From: Carnobacterium_A sp047553015 | GTDB lineage: Bacteria; Bacillota; Bacilli; Lactobacillales; Carnobacteriaceae | Length of the DNA stretch: 64,000 nucleotides | Assembly: GCF_047553015.1 (NCBI RefSeq) | Contig: NZ_CP180212.1 | Coordinates: 1,116,001 to 1,180,000, forward strand | Direction of reading: 5' to 3' | Shown: positions 37,057 to 46,775 of the stretch, one piece after another | Layout of the letters: each line of letters begins with the position of its first letter | How positions within the stretch are numbered: position 1 is the stretch's first letter | Notes under the pieces: generated by a model | Seen by the model: the letters and a program-made list of their open reading frames with translations, nothing else | Told to the model about the DNA's origin: nothing | Database searches by the model: none | Made by a program: the position numbers and the translations under genes

Positions 37057-37677
37057 TTGGTTATAAAGTACCCTAATGGCACAAGTTACTCTCATGATGC
37101 CGAAAAAAATAGTAAAAAGCAATCAAAAAAGAAAGAGATGTCTTTTAGTAAAAGAGGAATGACTTTAGAAGAAGAAATAAACGAAAGCAACGCGTATTAC
37201 CTTGCTCTTAGCAAAGCTGTCATACACAAAAAGCCAACTCCTGTGCAAATTGTTAAGGTTGATTATCCCAGGAGAAGCGCAGCGGTTATAAAGGAGGCCT
37301 ATTTTCGTCAAGCATCAACCACTGACTATAATGGTGTTTATAATCGCTTTTACCTGGATTTTGAAGCGAAAGAAACAAAAAACAGCTTATCTTTTCCTTT
37401 GAAAAACTTTCATCAGCATCAAATTTCACACATGCAAGATTGCCTTAAGCAGTCGGCTATTTGTTTTGTCATTTTGCGCTTTTCATCTAGCAACAGACTC
37501 TTTCTTTTAGAAGCAAAAGAATTGATTGTTTATTGGGAAAACCAGGAAAAAAATGGTCGGAAATCTATCCCTCTAAAAGACCTTGAAAAAATAGGTTACG
37601 AGATGTATTATGGATTATCGCCACGAATTCCTTACCTCTCAATTGTTGATCAGTTGATTGCTAAAGAGGACGAATGA
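37057..37677 (+). CDS. recU: Holliday junction resolvase RecU
   Basis: Cuts four-way junctions in recombination and chromosome segregation. Visible are the N-terminal KYPNGTSY, RGMTLEEEIN (stalk and start of the fold), the catalytic Asp in TDYNGVYNRFYLDFEAKE with the E-x-K pair, and the HQHQISHM segment. I start at the TTG at 37057, giving MVIKYPNG as in Bacillus RecU and lying 10 bases after AGGAG; the upstream ATG overlaps the promoter. Length is about 206 residues. It precedes the PBP1A gene by 78 bp, the standard recU-ponA pair. Confidence 0.9.
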   Translation: MVIKYPNGTSYSHDAEKNSKKQSKKKEMSFSKRGMTLEEEINESNAYYLALSKAVIHKKPTPVQIVKVDYPRRSAAVIKEAYFRQASTTDYNGVYNRFYLDFEAKETKNSLSFPLKNFHQHQISHMQDCLKQSAICFVILRFSSSNRLFLLEAKELIVYWENQEKNGRKSIPLKDLEKIGYEMYYGLSPRIPYLSIVDQLIAKEDE

Positions 37678-37755
37678 GAATAAGTAGGCAATAAGAAAAG
37701 GCTAATTGCTCTTCGCTAACGTATAGAAATAGAAATTTAAGGAGTAGAAAAATAT

Positions 37756-40341
37756 ATGTCAGAAAAAAAAGAAACTATGTCACGCGTCTCTAAAAAACAA
37801 TCTGAACAGAAGAAAAACTCTAAACCAACAAAAAATAAGAAGCAGGTTTCTAAGATAACGGTTAAAAAAATTCTCTGGATTGCTTTAGCTTTTGTAGCAG
37901 CTATTTTTATAGGGAGTGCTGGTTTATTTGTTTATTACGTTAGTTCTGCACCTGATTTAACGGAAAAGGATATTACCGGTTCAATTTCATCTGATATTTT
38001 AGATGATAAAGGAGACGTTATTTATACTTTAGGAGGACAAAATCGTGAAATTGCTACTGAAGATCAAATTCCGCAAGTATTAAAAGATGCGATTATTTCT
38101 ATTGAAGACCAACGTTTTTATAAACACAATGGAATTGATCCCATTCGGATTGTTGGTGCTGCACTAGCTAACGTAACTGGGGGTTTTGGTTCCCAAGGTG
38201 GAAGTACAATCACACAACAACTGATTAAGTTATCTGTTTTTTCTACAAATAAAGTCGATCAAACATTGAAAAGAAAAGCTCAAGAAGCCTGGTTAGCACT
38301 AAAATTAGAGCGTGATTATTCGAAAGAACAGATCCTTACCTTCTACATTAATAAAGTCTACATGTCTGATAATAATTATGGAATGAGTACGGCTAGCGAT
38401 TATTATTATGGTAAAGAACTAAATGAAATAACTTTACCAGAAGCAGCAATGCTTGCTGGATTACCACAATCACCTAATACTTATAATCCCAAAACGAATC
38501 CTGAACAAGCTAAAAAAAGACGAGATTTAGTATTAGACATGATGGTAGAAAACAAAAAGTTATCTACTGAAGAAGCACAAAAAGCAAAAACTATTCCTGT
38601 TGAAGAGAACCTTGTTAGTCTTACCGAAGAAAAAGCAAACGAATTAGTTTTTGATTCTTATTTAAAAGAAGTTATTTCAGAAGTTGAAGAACAAACTAAA
38701 TTGGATCCTCATACAGCTGGTTTACTAATTCAGACTAATTTAGATATGGATGCACAAAAAAGATTATTTGATATTCTAAACACAGATGAATACGTTAATT
38801 TCCCAGATCAAAATCTACAAGCGGCTGTATCTATGGTTGATGCTAAAACCGGACAATTAAAAGCAATTGGTGGCGGGAGAAACCAAGAAGTTCAACTGGG
38901 CACAAATCGTGCTGCGAATATGAATAGAAGTATTGGTTCCGCGATGAAACCTCTTTCTGTTTATGGTCCTGCAATAGAATATTTGAACTATTCTACCTAT
39001 CAACAAGTCGTCGATGAACCTTATGACTATAAAAGTGGTGGCTCTCTTTATAACTATGATAGAAAATATTTAGGCCCGATTACTATGCGGAAAGCGATTA
39101 TTGATTCGCGTAATCCTCCAGCTGCCAAAACTCTTCAAGAAGTAGGTTACGCTGATTCGACTTCTTTCTTAAAGAATGTAGGTATTGATCCAACTAAATG
39201 GAACAATAATGCTGGTTTAGTTGAATCTAATGCGATTGGTGGAGAGGTTACTCCAATTGAACTTTCAGCTGCTTATGCTGCTTTTTCAAACGGAGGAATA
39301 TACACTAAACCCTACACAGTTTCAAAAATTACTCTTCAAGATGGTGAAGAAATTGATTTAACGCCAAAATCAAAGCAAGCTATGAAAGATTCAACCGCAT
39401 ATATGATTACAGATATTCTAAAAGATACGGTTAATTCCGGTTCGAACCAAAACTTGGTACCCATTGAAGGTGTACCACAAGCTGGTAAGACTGGAACAAC
39501 TAACTACACTGATGAAGAAAAAGTAAAACACAATATCCCTGATGATGGCGTTCCAGATTCTTGGTTTAACGGGTATTCAAGCAATTACTCCATTGCCGTC
39601 TGGGTAGGATACGATAAAAAGTTCGAAGATGGAAATTGGTTGAGTACTAGTTCTCAACAACTGCCAAGAAAAATTTATCGCTCATTAATGTCTTATGTCT
39701 CTCAATCTGTTGAGAATACAGATTGGAAAAAACCTTCTTCCGTTGTAGAAGTTGCTGTAGAAGATGGATCAAATCCAGCAAAACTACCAGGACCGAATAC
39801 ACCTATTGAAAAAATTGTTAATGAATTATTTATTAGAGGAACACAACCAACTACTATCTCAACTACTTTTGGAGAAGAATTAAAGGCACCAAGTGGTTTG
39901 AAAGCTACCTATAATAAAGAAAAAGATGAAATAGCCATTAAATGGGAAAAATATAAGACTAACGATAAAAAAGAATCGATTATGTATATTTTAACCGTTG
40001 CTGGTCAAACAATTGAAACAAAAGACTTATCTTATATCGTTCAAAAACCTGCTGAAGGAGAAATTGAACTAACCTTATCTGTTAAAATTAAGGAACAGGA
40101 TAGTCTAAAAGCAACGATAACTGTTACTGTCCCTAAAAAAGAGAAAGAGGAAGAAAAAGATAGCAGCTCCAAAGACAGTTCATCAGAAAGTTCGATGGAG
40201 AGTTTGATAGAAAGTTCTAAACCAGAGAGTAGCTCAGAAATCAGTTCTGAAAGTCAGTCTGAACTAGAAATTCAAAGTAGTGTAGAAAGTAGCTCTGCTA
40301 GTCAATCTTCGAAAAAACCAGTAACTAATTCTGCTAATTAA
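37756..40341 (+). CDS. pbp1A: Class A penicillin-binding protein 1A
   Basis: Bifunctional peptidoglycan glycosyltransferase and transpeptidase. A basic cytosolic tail (1-42) and one transmembrane helix (about 45-67) precede the GT51 domain with catalytic E117 (EDQRFYKH) and GSTITQQLIK. The transpeptidase has S395-x-x-K398 (SAMK), S451-R-N453 and K578-T-G (GKTGTT). A fibronectin-like module (about 714-790) is followed by a low-complexity Ser/Glu tail of about 65 residues. Length is 861 residues. It is operonic with recU, and its terminator is shared with nth. Confidence 0.96.
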   Translation: MSEKKETMSRVSKKQSEQKKNSKPTKNKKQVSKITVKKILWIALAFVAAIFIGSAGLFVYYVSSAPDLTEKDITGSISSDILDDKGDVIYTLGGQNREIATEDQIPQVLKDAIISIEDQRFYKHNGIDPIRIVGAALANVTGGFGSQGGSTITQQLIKLSVFSTNKVDQTLKRKAQEAWLALKLERDYSKEQILTFYINKVYMSDNNYGMSTASDYYYGKELNEITLPEAAMLAGLPQSPNTYNPKTNPEQAKKRRDLVLDMMVENKKLSTEEAQKAKTIPVEENLVSLTEEKANELVFDSYLKEVISEVEEQTKLDPHTAGLLIQTNLDMDAQKRLFDILNTDEYVNFPDQNLQAAVSMVDAKTGQLKAIGGGRNQEVQLGTNRAANMNRSIGSAMKPLSVYGPAIEYLNYSTYQQVVDEPYDYKSGGSLYNYDRKYLGPITMRKAIIDSRNPPAAKTLQEVGYADSTSFLKNVGIDPTKWNNNAGLVESNAIGGEVTPIELSAAYAAFSNGGIYTKPYTVSKITLQDGEEIDLTPKSKQAMKDSTAYMITDILKDTVNSGSNQNLVPIEGVPQAGKTGTTNYTDEEKVKHNIPDDGVPDSWFNGYSSNYSIAVWVGYDKKFEDGNWLSTSSQQLPRKIYRSLMSYVSQSVENTDWKKPSSVVEVAVEDGSNPAKLPGPNTPIEKIVNELFIRGTQPTTISTTFGEELKAPSGLKATYNKEKDEIAIKWEKYKTNDKKESIMYILTVAGQTIETKDLSYIVQKPAEGEIELTLSVKIKEQDSLKATITVTVPKKEKEEEKDSSSKDSSSESSMESLIESSKPESSSEISSESQSELEIQSSVESSSASQSSKKPVTNSAN

Positions 40342-40368
40342 AATGTAGAATTTTTTATCATCAACTAT

Positions 40369-40418
40369 AAAAATAGACTAAGTCATCTTTATATCTGAAG
40401 ATGACTTAGTCTATTTTT
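40369..40418. terminator. Bidirectional terminator between pbp1A and nth
   Basis: A perfect 21-bp stem (40369-40389 with 40398-40418) and an 8-base loop between convergent genes, with a T run on the plus strand. Confidence 0.92.
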
Positions 40419-40431
40419 TTAATCTTTACAG

Positions 40432-41052
40432 TTAGTTTAAGCCTACTAATTCTAAGCATATTCTATGGTCGTGGTTTCTAGCTGTGCATTGGTAGCGACC
40501 AAAAAAAATGAGTCTATGGTGAGCGATACTCCAGATTTCTATGGGCAACTTTTTCATTAATACTTCTTCTACTTCGCGAACAGAAGCATCCATAGAACAA
40601 ATACCTAATCGCTTACTTACCCGTTCTACATGTGTATCAACTGCTATTGCTGGAACACCAAAAGCAACACTTAATACGACATTGGCAGATTTCCTACCAA
40701 TACCAGGAAGAGATTCTAGTTCTTTTCTCGTACGAGGAACCTCACTGTTAAACTCTTCAACTAGTTTCTTACAACACCCTTTAATGTATTTCGATTTATT
40801 TCGGTACAAGCCGATTGTCTTTATTTTGTCCATAATATCCTCAATCGGTGCATTCATAAACGCTTCGGGAGTTGGATAGGTAGCAAATAGTAGTGGTGTA
40901 ATTTTATTAACCGAAATATCAGTTGTTTGTGCACTTAACATCACAGAAATGAGTAGTTCAAATGGATTAGCGCTTATTAGTTCACATTCAGCATCTGGAA
41001 AAAGTTCGCCCATTGCTTCAATGCATTCAATTGTTTTTTTTTTACTAAGCAC
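40432..41052 (-). CDS. nth: Endonuclease III-like DNA glycosylase/AP lyase
   Basis: Base-excision repair enzyme for oxidised pyrimidines. It has the helix-hairpin-helix LESLPGIGRKSANVVLS with the catalytic Lys, and the catalytic Asp in AIAVDTHVERVSKRL. The C-terminal [4Fe-4S] loop, normally C-x6-C-x2-C-x5-C, is degraded: from C in GRYQCTARNHDHRICLELVG the second ligand position is His and the fourth is Leu. The start is a GTG at 41052, 7 bases after AGGAGG; the TTG at 41058 abuts that site. Length is 206 residues. It follows dnaD by 15 bp. Confidence 0.93.
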   Translation of the reverse strand: MLSKKKTIECIEAMGELFPDAECELISANPFELLISVMLSAQTTDISVNKITPLLFATYPTPEAFMNAPIEDIMDKIKTIGLYRNKSKYIKGCCKKLVEEFNSEVPRTRKELESLPGIGRKSANVVLSVAFGVPAIAVDTHVERVSKRLGICSMDASVREVEEVLMKKLPIEIWSIAHHRLIFFGRYQCTARNHDHRICLELVGLN

Positions 41053-41067
41053 ATTCAACCCTCCTTT

Positions 41068-41781
41068 TTATTTAGTTGAATCATTTAACCAATTGTGAAG
41101 GGGTACTTTCATCGTCGGTTTTTTTTCGGTTTGACGTTTGGTTTCTGGTTTATTTGTTTGTCTACGACTTTGTGCTTCTTTTTCTACTTGAGCTTTGGAG
41201 CGAATATTCTTTCGTTCCCAGTTTAATAATATTCGATCAACGTATTTTAAATTATAAACTTGACTTAGAACGGCCTCACGTAAAGCCATTTCAATTAATT
41301 CAGCAGAATAGTGATCATCATCTAACCACATTCCTATTGTTTGAATTTCAATTGGTGAAAGTGCTCGACCAAATTCAGATTCAAAACGTTGAAACAACTC
41401 TTTTTCATTTAATTCTTTTTCTTTATTTAGTCCCTTTTTTTTCGTTTGCACTAATAATAAGGCTAGTTTATCCCAGAGTAAAGCAAGACTATATTGATCA
41501 TTTGTTTTTCCTTCAGCATTTTTTTCAGTTTCAATCGTTAGTACCTTCTTTTGAATTAAATCATGGATACCTTGAAAAACATCTGCGGATGAAATACCCA
41601 TTCGTTTGGCAATTTCTTCTGTATCAGGAAAAAATATTCCGCTGTCTATAAATGACTTTAATTGCATTAACAAAACTAATTGTTCATTGGTTAAACCAAT
41701 ATCTCTATATTTTTTTAAAAGAATATTTGAAATAGTTGTATTACCAGCGACTAACCATTCTTTTAAAAGTTGATTGTCCAT
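41068..41781 (-). CDS. dnaD: DNA replication protein DnaD
   Basis: Primosomal protein for helicase loading at oriC and restart sites. The 237-residue protein has an N-terminal winged-helix oligomerisation domain (about 1-110) and a C-terminal DnaB_2 domain (about 130-200, with the YNLKYVDRILLNWERKNI motif), then a basic tail. It follows asnS after a terminator and precedes nth, matching asnS-dnaD-nth in Bacillus. The ATG follows AGGAGAG. Confidence 0.94.
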   Translation of the reverse strand: MDNQLLKEWLVAGNTTISNILLKKYRDIGLTNEQLVLLMQLKSFIDSGIFFPDTEEIAKRMGISSADVFQGIHDLIQKKVLTIETEKNAEGKTNDQYSLALLWDKLALLLVQTKKKGLNKEKELNEKELFQRFESEFGRALSPIEIQTIGMWLDDDHYSAELIEMALREAVLSQVYNLKYVDRILLNWERKNIRSKAQVEKEAQSRRQTNKPETKRQTEKKPTMKVPLHNWLNDSTK

Positions 41782-41853
41782 TTTATTTCTTCTCTCCTAA
41801 CTCACGTTCATTTCGCCCTTTTTCTTAGCTAGAATAGGTACGTATTATCTGAT

Positions 41854-41893
41854 AAAAGACAGTGACCTAAGAAAACTTAAGTCACTGCCTTTT
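41854..41893 (-). terminator. Terminator of asnS
   Basis: A stem of about 14 bp (ggcagtgac.../...gtcactgtc on the minus strand) with a short T tract after it, between the asnS stop and dnaD. Confidence 0.65.
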
Positions 41894-41898
41894 TTAAT

Positions 41899-43197
41899 TT
41901 ATGGGTAAATACGGTTTAATAGACGTGGGAATGGAATAGATTCGCGGATATGTTCTGTGCCACAGATCCAAGTGACCGCTCTTTCTAATCCTAGTCCGAA
42001 ACCAGAATGTGGTACTGAACCATACTTACGTAAATCTAAATACCAAGCATAATCTTCTTGAGTTAATCCAAATTCTTCTATGCGTTCGGTCAAGGCTTCA
42101 AAATCAACTTCACGCTCGCTACCGCCAATGATTTCTCCATAACCTTCAGGAGCAATTAAATCGGCACACAAGACGACATCATCACGATCTGGGTGTGGTT
42201 TCATATAGAAGGCTTTAATCGCTTTAGGGTAGTTCAAAATGAAGACTGGCTTATCAAATTGCTCAGCAATAAACGTTTCATGAGGTGAACCAAAATCATC
42301 GCCCCATTTAATCTCGTCAAAGCCATTTTTATTTAATAACACGATGGCATCATCGTAAGAAATTCTCGGGAATGGTAATTTAGTATAATTTTCTAAAACT
42401 TCTTTATCACGACCTAAGACACTCAGTGCATGATCACAATTGTCTAAAACACTTTGGATGATATAAGCAATGTATTTTTCTTGAACTTCTAGACTTTGCT
42501 CGTGATCCATGAAAGCCATCTCAGGCTCCATCATCCAAAATTCAATTAAATGGCGACGTGTTTTAGATTTTTCTGCACGGAAAGTTGGTCCAAAAGAAAA
42601 TACTTTTCCAAAAGCCATAGCTGCAGCTTCCATATACAATTGGCCACTTTGTGATAAGAAAGCTTCTTCATCAAAATATTGCGTGTGAAACAACTCTGTT
42701 GAATCTTCTGCTGCATTAGCTGTTAAAATAGGTGGATCAATTTTAATAAATCCTTCTTCATTGAAGAATTTATAAGTTGCTAAAATAATTTCATTACGGA
42801 TTTGCATAATAGCGTGTTGTCTCGTCGAACGTAACCATAAATGACGATGATCCATTAAAAATTCTGTTCCATGTTCTTTAGGTGTAATAGGGTAATCATG
42901 ACTTTCACCAATCACTTCAATCGTTTTGACAACAATTTCATAGCCGAATTTTGAACGACTATCTTCTTGTATCGTACCGGTAATTGAAATAGATGTTTCT
43001 TGATTTAAGCCTTTTGCTAATTGAAAGACTTCTTCTTCCACTTCACTTTTCACTACAATGCCCTGGAAAAAGGCTGAACCATCACGCAATTGTAAAAAAG
43101 CTATTTTTCCACTTGAACGCTTATTCGCTACCCAAGCACCTATTGTAACTTCTTTGCCTACATAATCTTTAGATTCTATAATTGAAATTTTTTTCAC
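41899..43197 (-). CDS. asnS: Asparagine-tRNA ligase
   Basis: Class IIb aminoacyl-tRNA synthetase charging tRNA-Asn. It has the N-terminal OB-fold anticodon domain (VTIGAWVANKRSSGKIAFLQ), motif 2 (FGPTFRAEKSKTRRHLIEFW) and motif 3 (GFGLGLERAVTWICG). The start is a GTG at 43197 with AAGGAG upstream; the frame remains open for 32 codons but those residues are not family-like. Length is 432 residues. I see no T-box in the leader. Confidence 0.95.
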   Translation of the reverse strand: MKKISIIESKDYVGKEVTIGAWVANKRSSGKIAFLQLRDGSAFFQGIVVKSEVEEEVFQLAKGLNQETSISITGTIQEDSRSKFGYEIVVKTIEVIGESHDYPITPKEHGTEFLMDHRHLWLRSTRQHAIMQIRNEIILATYKFFNEEGFIKIDPPILTANAAEDSTELFHTQYFDEEAFLSQSGQLYMEAAAMAFGKVFSFGPTFRAEKSKTRRHLIEFWMMEPEMAFMDHEQSLEVQEKYIAYIIQSVLDNCDHALSVLGRDKEVLENYTKLPFPRISYDDAIVLLNKNGFDEIKWGDDFGSPHETFIAEQFDKPVFILNYPKAIKAFYMKPHPDRDDVVLCADLIAPEGYGEIIGGSEREVDFEALTERIEEFGLTQEDYAWYLDLRKYGSVPHSGFGLGLERAVTWICGTEHIRESIPFPRLLNRIYP

Positions 43198-43343
43198 AGT
43201 TCTAAACTCCTTCAATGTCAGATAAATTAGTTTAATTCTTCTAAATAATACACTATACTTTTTAAGTATAACTAAATTTAGATGAGTTAGCATTAAAAAT
43301 CAATAAAATTTCTTAATTCTTTCATTTCTTTTCGTTGTTTGAT

Positions 43344-43817
43344 TTAAATATTTTTAATGTCTTTAAGCCAGTTGCCTTCTTTAGCAGATAGAATATAATA
43401 ACCTAACTTTCCATTATCTTGCTCATACGTTACTTCCCAAACAGGCACACCTTCTTCTAAACCAATACGAGTTTCTAATATTTTTTTAGGTTTCAGTTCT
43501 GTCCTAGCTATTTTCCTAGCGACACCTTCACTAATAAATTCACCTGGGTTTAAAACAACGACTTTTCCACCATCTTGTTCAACGATTACGATAATAGCTT
43601 CTTCTTTTTTATTCATACCTGAAACACTGAAATAAGATTTTTTATTGTTGTACCAGTAAAATTTTTCTACCGTTGTTAAATCTGTATTTTCTTTAGCAAT
43701 AGTGATTGTTTCTTCTCTAGCTTGTCTAAAAGGTTGTCTACTTTTCATATAGATAAAAGTAGAAAAAATGATCACTCCTAGTACAATCACCAAGAGACTA
43801 ATTAGGCCTTTTTTCAT
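43344..43817 (-). CDS. TseB/YpmB-like protein (DUF5590)
   Basis: A membrane-anchored extracellular protein with one N-terminal transmembrane helix (about 4-22) and two small PepSY-like repeats (about 30-90 and 95-155). In Bacillus, TseB interacts with PBP2A during elongation. Position between dinG and asnS matches ypmB. The start at 43817 is set by GTGGGG 6 bases upstream; two earlier in-frame starts overlap that site. Length is 157 residues. Confidence 0.85.
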   Translation of the reverse strand: MKKGLISLLVIVLGVIIFSTFIYMKSRQPFRQAREETITIAKENTDLTTVEKFYWYNNKKSYFSVSGMNKKEEAIIVIVEQDGGKVVVLNPGEFISEGVARKIARTELKPKKILETRIGLEEGVPVWEVTYEQDNGKLGYYILSAKEGNWLKDIKNI

Positions 43818-43861
43818 TTTCATCCCCACTTTAATTCGTTGTTTGTTTTATTGCCTACTCC

Positions 43862-46663
43862 TTATTCACTAAGAAATAAAGCAATTTTATTTTTAAGTTC
43901 TTCCCTTGAAACAATTTCTTTTGTTAACTTATCTGGTAAAGCGTTCATAATCTTGTTTCCATAAGAGGCTTTAACCAACCGATCATCTAAAACCACCATG
44001 ATGCCTTTGTCCTCTTCTGAACGGATTAAACGCCCCAATCCTTGTTTCATCCTCAAAGTAGCTTTAGGAAGAGCGTCAACGATGAATGGATTCAATCCTT
44101 GTTCTTCTAACCAACGGTATTTTGCTTTAACTAGCGGTCGCTCAGGAGGCTCAAACGGTAAGCGGGTGACAACAATGACTTTTAATGACTTTCCTGGTAA
44201 ATCGACACCTTCCCAAAAACTATCGGCTCCTAATAAAATCCCGCCAGTTGCATGAAAGAACCGTTTTAACATTCGGTCTCGACTACCTGAAATCCCTTGG
44301 GCTAATAATTCTCTTCCTAAAAGAGAGGGCTGTTGTTGAAGCAAATTGTAAACATCTTGTAAGGTTTCATTTGCCGTAAATAAAACAAGTATGTTCTCGT
44401 TGGTTGTTAAAGCTATTAATTCCAGATAGTCCACAACCATCTTAGCATAATGTTCTTTTGATAACTGTTTAATAGGTTTTAGGTCTGCTGGAATAAAAAT
44501 CCTTGCTTGGTTTTTATAATCGTAAGGAGTGGCAATAGATAACTTGCGCAAATCAGATTCACCCAATTGATTTTCAAAATAGGTAAAGTCTGAATCAATA
44601 GACAGTGTTGCCCCAATATATAGAATCGATTCTTTTTTTTCTATTAAATATTTTTTTATAAACAGACTACTATCCATCACGGATTGTTTGATCATAAAAC
44701 TATTCTTAGGGTTTTTCTGTTTAAACGAAAACCAAATCAGTTCATTCTGATTGGTCTTTTGGAATAGTCGACTAAAACTATTTTTTTGCTCTTCAATTTT
44801 AGTAAGTAACTCTAAAAAATCATCTAGTAAATATCTTTCTAGATAGGTGAACGATTCCCTTTGAGAAGAAGTTTGATGGATAATGTCGTATCCAAAAAAT
44901 ACTAAGTCATTTAATACGGTACTAATTTTTTTAGTCAGTTTTTTTAATTCTAAAGACCAGTTCTCTGTCTTAATAAACGGTAAATCTACTTGATCTGCAA
45001 CACTCGTTGTCTCCATTAGTTCTTGTTGAGTATACAATAAGATCGCCTCAAAAAAGTCAGAGAGCGCTTCTTCTAATGTTAAGACACTCATTTCTACCAA
45101 TCTGAGCTGTGACGGATTGATTGTCTTTATTTTCAAATTTAATTGATTCAGCTGGCTAATCATACTTTTATCATCAGAAAGTTTCCCAATTTTTTTTAGC
45201 AACTTTTGATTAGCATAATAAGAAAAACTATCACTGGCAGCCTCTGCTGCTACATCCGGTAAGTGATGCGCTTCGTCAAGGATAATTCGTTTTGAGTCTG
45301 GTAAAATAGGCTTTTCACGTTTCAAATCATGAAATAAAAAGGCATGATTTGTAATAATCATACTCGCATGCTTGATTTGTTCCTTTGCATGCAGGTAAAA
45401 ATCTTGTTCGGAAAATGGATCCTGTGAATAATCGTCAGCCCATCCTCTATGGCGTACTTTTTCCCAAAAAGGCTGCAAATAATTGGTTAAGTTCAGTTCA
45501 TCAATGTCTCCTGTGACTGTTTGAGTTAGCCAAGTCAATGTACGCATCTTTAAAAGAGTATCGGTTAAATTCTCATGTGGCTCATTTAAAACTTCTTTAA
45601 ATTTAGATAAGTGCAAGTAATGGTGTTTACTTTTTACAATAGCTGCATGTACTGTGAACGGCAGAATTGAATTTAATTGGACAATATCTTTTTCAATTAG
45701 TTGTTTTTGTAAAAGCGTCGTGTAGGTACTAATAATAACTGGATTATCAGGCGTTGCTAAATAGGATAAAGGCACTAAATAGCCCAACGTCTTACCGATT
45801 CCAGTAGCTGCTTCGATAGCAAAATGCCCTGAACGAGACTCAAAAAAATACTGATAAACTTCATCCATTAAGGTGTTTTGTAAAGTCCGAATAGTTAAGT
45901 GATTAAGAAACAATGCTTCTTTATCGATAGGATTGATTGGGTAAACGGATTGAACACGATGGGAATTTTGCTCTATGTCCACCTGTTTTTTACGCAAAGC
46001 TAACCCTTTTTTAACGAGTATTGTTTCAGGTAATAGTGGGTGTTCATCACGCATCTCACTTAATGTATCTTTGAAAAACAAGTTCGTATTCATCGTACAA
46101 TGCTCAGCTAATTCAATCAATTTTTCAATGGTTATTAAGGGGAACTGTTTTAATTTTTTTTTCAACGCTAAAAATAATTCTGCAGTGACGTAAGCATCGC
46201 TATCCGCTTGATGAGGATTTTGATGTGAAAATTTAAATGTCGCCGCTAAATCGTTTAGACGAAAACTAGGCTCTGTAGGTAAGATAATCTGAGCGAGTTC
46301 TACTGTATCGATACCTTTATTTCTCAGCGAAGGCATCCCACATCGTTTAAACTCTTCATTTAAAAAACCATAGTCAAATTGAATATTGTGTGCAACAAAA
46401 ATACACCCTTCTAATAAATTAAATAGTGTTGGAGCAACATCTTCGAAATAAGGCGCATTCGCGATTGCTTGATTTGTAATGCCTGTTAATAATTCAATTT
46501 TTTTAGGTATATTCACTAAAGGATTAATATCAACAGCAAATTGCTGAACAATTCTATCTTCTTCTATTAATACACAGCCAAATTGAATGATACGATCTCC
46601 ATTTGCTACGTTGCCCCCAGTTGTTTCAATATCGACAACTGCGTATGTACTTTTTTCCTTCAC
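43862..46663 (-). CDS. dinG: DinG-like exonuclease/helicase
   Basis: Gram-positive DinG type: an N-terminal DEDDh 3'-5' exonuclease domain (AVVDIETTGG, the FVAHNIQFD segment and ADSDAYVTAELF) fused to an XPD-like superfamily 2 helicase part (Walker A-like AATGIGKTLGYL, DEAH box ILDEAHHLPD, and C-terminal GLGRLIRSEEDKG). The iron-sulfur cysteines of the E. coli and XPD enzymes are missing, as in Staphylococcus aureus DinG. The start is a GTG at 46663 after AGGTG. Length is 933 residues. It is upstream of the tseB-like gene by 45 bp. Confidence 0.93.
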   Translation of the reverse strand: MKEKSTYAVVDIETTGGNVANGDRIIQFGCVLIEEDRIVQQFAVDINPLVNIPKKIELLTGITNQAIANAPYFEDVAPTLFNLLEGCIFVAHNIQFDYGFLNEEFKRCGMPSLRNKGIDTVELAQIILPTEPSFRLNDLAATFKFSHQNPHQADSDAYVTAELFLALKKKLKQFPLITIEKLIELAEHCTMNTNLFFKDTLSEMRDEHPLLPETILVKKGLALRKKQVDIEQNSHRVQSVYPINPIDKEALFLNHLTIRTLQNTLMDEVYQYFFESRSGHFAIEAATGIGKTLGYLVPLSYLATPDNPVIISTYTTLLQKQLIEKDIVQLNSILPFTVHAAIVKSKHHYLHLSKFKEVLNEPHENLTDTLLKMRTLTWLTQTVTGDIDELNLTNYLQPFWEKVRHRGWADDYSQDPFSEQDFYLHAKEQIKHASMIITNHAFLFHDLKREKPILPDSKRIILDEAHHLPDVAAEAASDSFSYYANQKLLKKIGKLSDDKSMISQLNQLNLKIKTINPSQLRLVEMSVLTLEEALSDFFEAILLYTQQELMETTSVADQVDLPFIKTENWSLELKKLTKKISTVLNDLVFFGYDIIHQTSSQRESFTYLERYLLDDFLELLTKIEEQKNSFSRLFQKTNQNELIWFSFKQKNPKNSFMIKQSVMDSSLFIKKYLIEKKESILYIGATLSIDSDFTYFENQLGESDLRKLSIATPYDYKNQARIFIPADLKPIKQLSKEHYAKMVVDYLELIALTTNENILVLFTANETLQDVYNLLQQQPSLLGRELLAQGISGSRDRMLKRFFHATGGILLGADSFWEGVDLPGKSLKVIVVTRLPFEPPERPLVKAKYRWLEEQGLNPFIVDALPKATLRMKQGLGRLIRSEEDKGIMVVLDDRLVKASYGNKIMNALPDKLTKEIVSREELKNKIALFLSE

Positions 46664-46734
46664 TTTAGTCACCTAATTCTCATTCTTAATAATAAATCTC
46701 TTCGTCCATCATACTATGAACCACTAAAAAACAC

Positions 46735-46769
46735 AAAAAAACTACAACCTTTTATAGTCGTAGTTTTTT
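46735..46769 (-). terminator. Terminator of the 46776 gene
   Basis: A 10-bp perfect stem (aaaaaactac/gtagtttttt) just after the stop codon, T-rich on the minus strand. Confidence 0.8.
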
Positions 46770-46775
46770 ATCTGT

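Noticed and set aside
37756..40341. Possible beta-lactam resistance from altered PBP1A motifs
   Set aside because: SAMK, SRN and KTG motifs are intact and ordinary; nothing in the sequence points to resistance.
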